Shown: piece by piece, positions 63,503-64,000 of the stretch
Layout of the letters: each line of letters opens with the position of its first letter
Numbering within the stretch: the first letter of the stretch is position 1
Assembly: GCA_017453125.1 (NCBI GenBank)
Contig: JAFTKS010000003.1
Span: 28,371-92,370 of the forward strand
Reading direction: 5' to 3'
Source: Clostridia bacterium
Lineage (GTDB): Bacteria > Bacillota > Clostridia > Christensenellales > UBA1242
Length of the DNA stretch: 64,000 nucleotides
Notes under the pieces: generated by a model
Told to the model about the DNA's origin: nothing
What the model saw: only the letters and a program-made list of their open reading frames with translations
Databases searched by the model: none
Translations under genes and position numbers: made by a program

Positions 63503-64000
63503 CGATCAAGCGAAAAAGAGCGTATGGTGGATGCCTTGGCATTAGACGCCGATGAAGGACGCGGTAAGCTGCGAAAAGCTACGGGGAGTCGCAAACAGAC
63601 TTCGATCCGTAGGTGTCCGAATGTGGAAACACACTAGCATTAGTCTGCTAGTATCATTATATGAATACATAGTATAATGAGGGGAACCCTGGGAACTGAA
63701 CCATCTAAGTACCAGGAGGAAAAGAAAGTAAATAAACGATTACCTAAGTAGTGGCGAGCGAACGGGTAAGAGCCCAAACCAGCAATAGCAATATGGCTGG
63801 GGTTAGGAACTACAATGAAGTTGACTGTGTAAATGTAATAGAAGATGTTTGGAAAGACAGACCAAAGAAGGTAATAGTCCTGTATATGAAACATTTGCAC
63901 TACGATGAGTAGATTTCCAGAGTAGCACCGAGCACGAGGAATTTGGTGTGAACGCGGGAGGACCATCTCCTAAGGCTAAATACGATCTAATGACCGATAG
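63503..64000 (+). rRNA. 23S ribosomal RNA, 5' part
   Basis: The sequence GAGCGTATGGTGGATGCC, then TTGGCATTAGACGCCGATG and GAAGGACGCGGTAAGC-type text, is the hallmark start of 23S rRNA domain I. GGGGAACCC, ACCTAAGTAGTGGCGAGCG, GAACGGG and GACCATCTCCTAAGGCTAAAT continue the conserved order. The exact mature 5' end is estimated. The gene runs off the right edge. Confidence 0.97.

Overview
The window looks like a chromosomal segment of a low-GC, monoderm, Clostridia-like member of the Bacillota, probably an uncultured gut-type lineage. The evidence is AT-rich intergenic DNA with TTGACA/TATAAT promoters, AGGAGG-type ribosome binding sites, a T-box leader on serS, a SipW-type signal peptidase with TasA-like substrates, a YaaH/SleL-type LysM-GH18 protein, and very large surface proteins built from InlB B-type and fibronectin-III-like modules. 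Genus or species cannot be named from this sequence alone.

Layout. 1-1310: 5' part of a secreted leucine-rich-repeat protein (minus strand, runs off the left edge). 1603-3350: serS with its T-box leader and promoter (minus). 3417-4073: rubrerythrin. 4096-4606: two small divergent XRE-type regulators around a shared region with two matching operators. 4706-6613: a membrane-anchored protein of unknown function (minus). 7041-25213: an apparent surface-structure locus on the plus strand, made of a 3,768-residue lipoprotein (about 14 FN3-like modules plus a GLUG-like beta-helix), a SipW-type signal peptidase, four TasA-like or pilin-like subunits, and a transglutaminase-like lipoprotein with an intact Cys-His-Asp triad. 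25319-32568: leftward genes for a diadenylate-cyclase-fold protein, a LysM-GH18 hydrolase, rdgB, galE, fhs, and a fifth member of the TasA-like family. 32936-36427: a CNNM/CBS/CorC membrane protein and typA/bipA. 37018-61836: one uninterrupted gene for an 8,272-residue membrane-anchored protein of InlB B-type repeats, preceded by a consensus promoter. 61894-62649: a small exported protein (minus). 63228-64000: a promoter, a structured leader and the 5' end of a 23S rRNA gene.

The most distinctive biology is threefold. First, a fibre-like surface system: dedicated signal peptidase, divergent subunits sharing a C-terminal [ED]A[IVY] motif, a cross-linking-type enzyme and a giant lipoprotein, with a related subunit encoded just upstream of fhs. 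Second, an 8,272-residue surface protein whose last ~610 residues are Cys-rich and differ in codon choice. Third, a 23S rRNA gene that is not preceded by a 16S gene but has its own promoter.

Housekeeping genes (serS, rdgB, galE, fhs, typA) are intact and ordinary. I saw no insertion sequence, CRISPR array, tRNA gene or prophage module.
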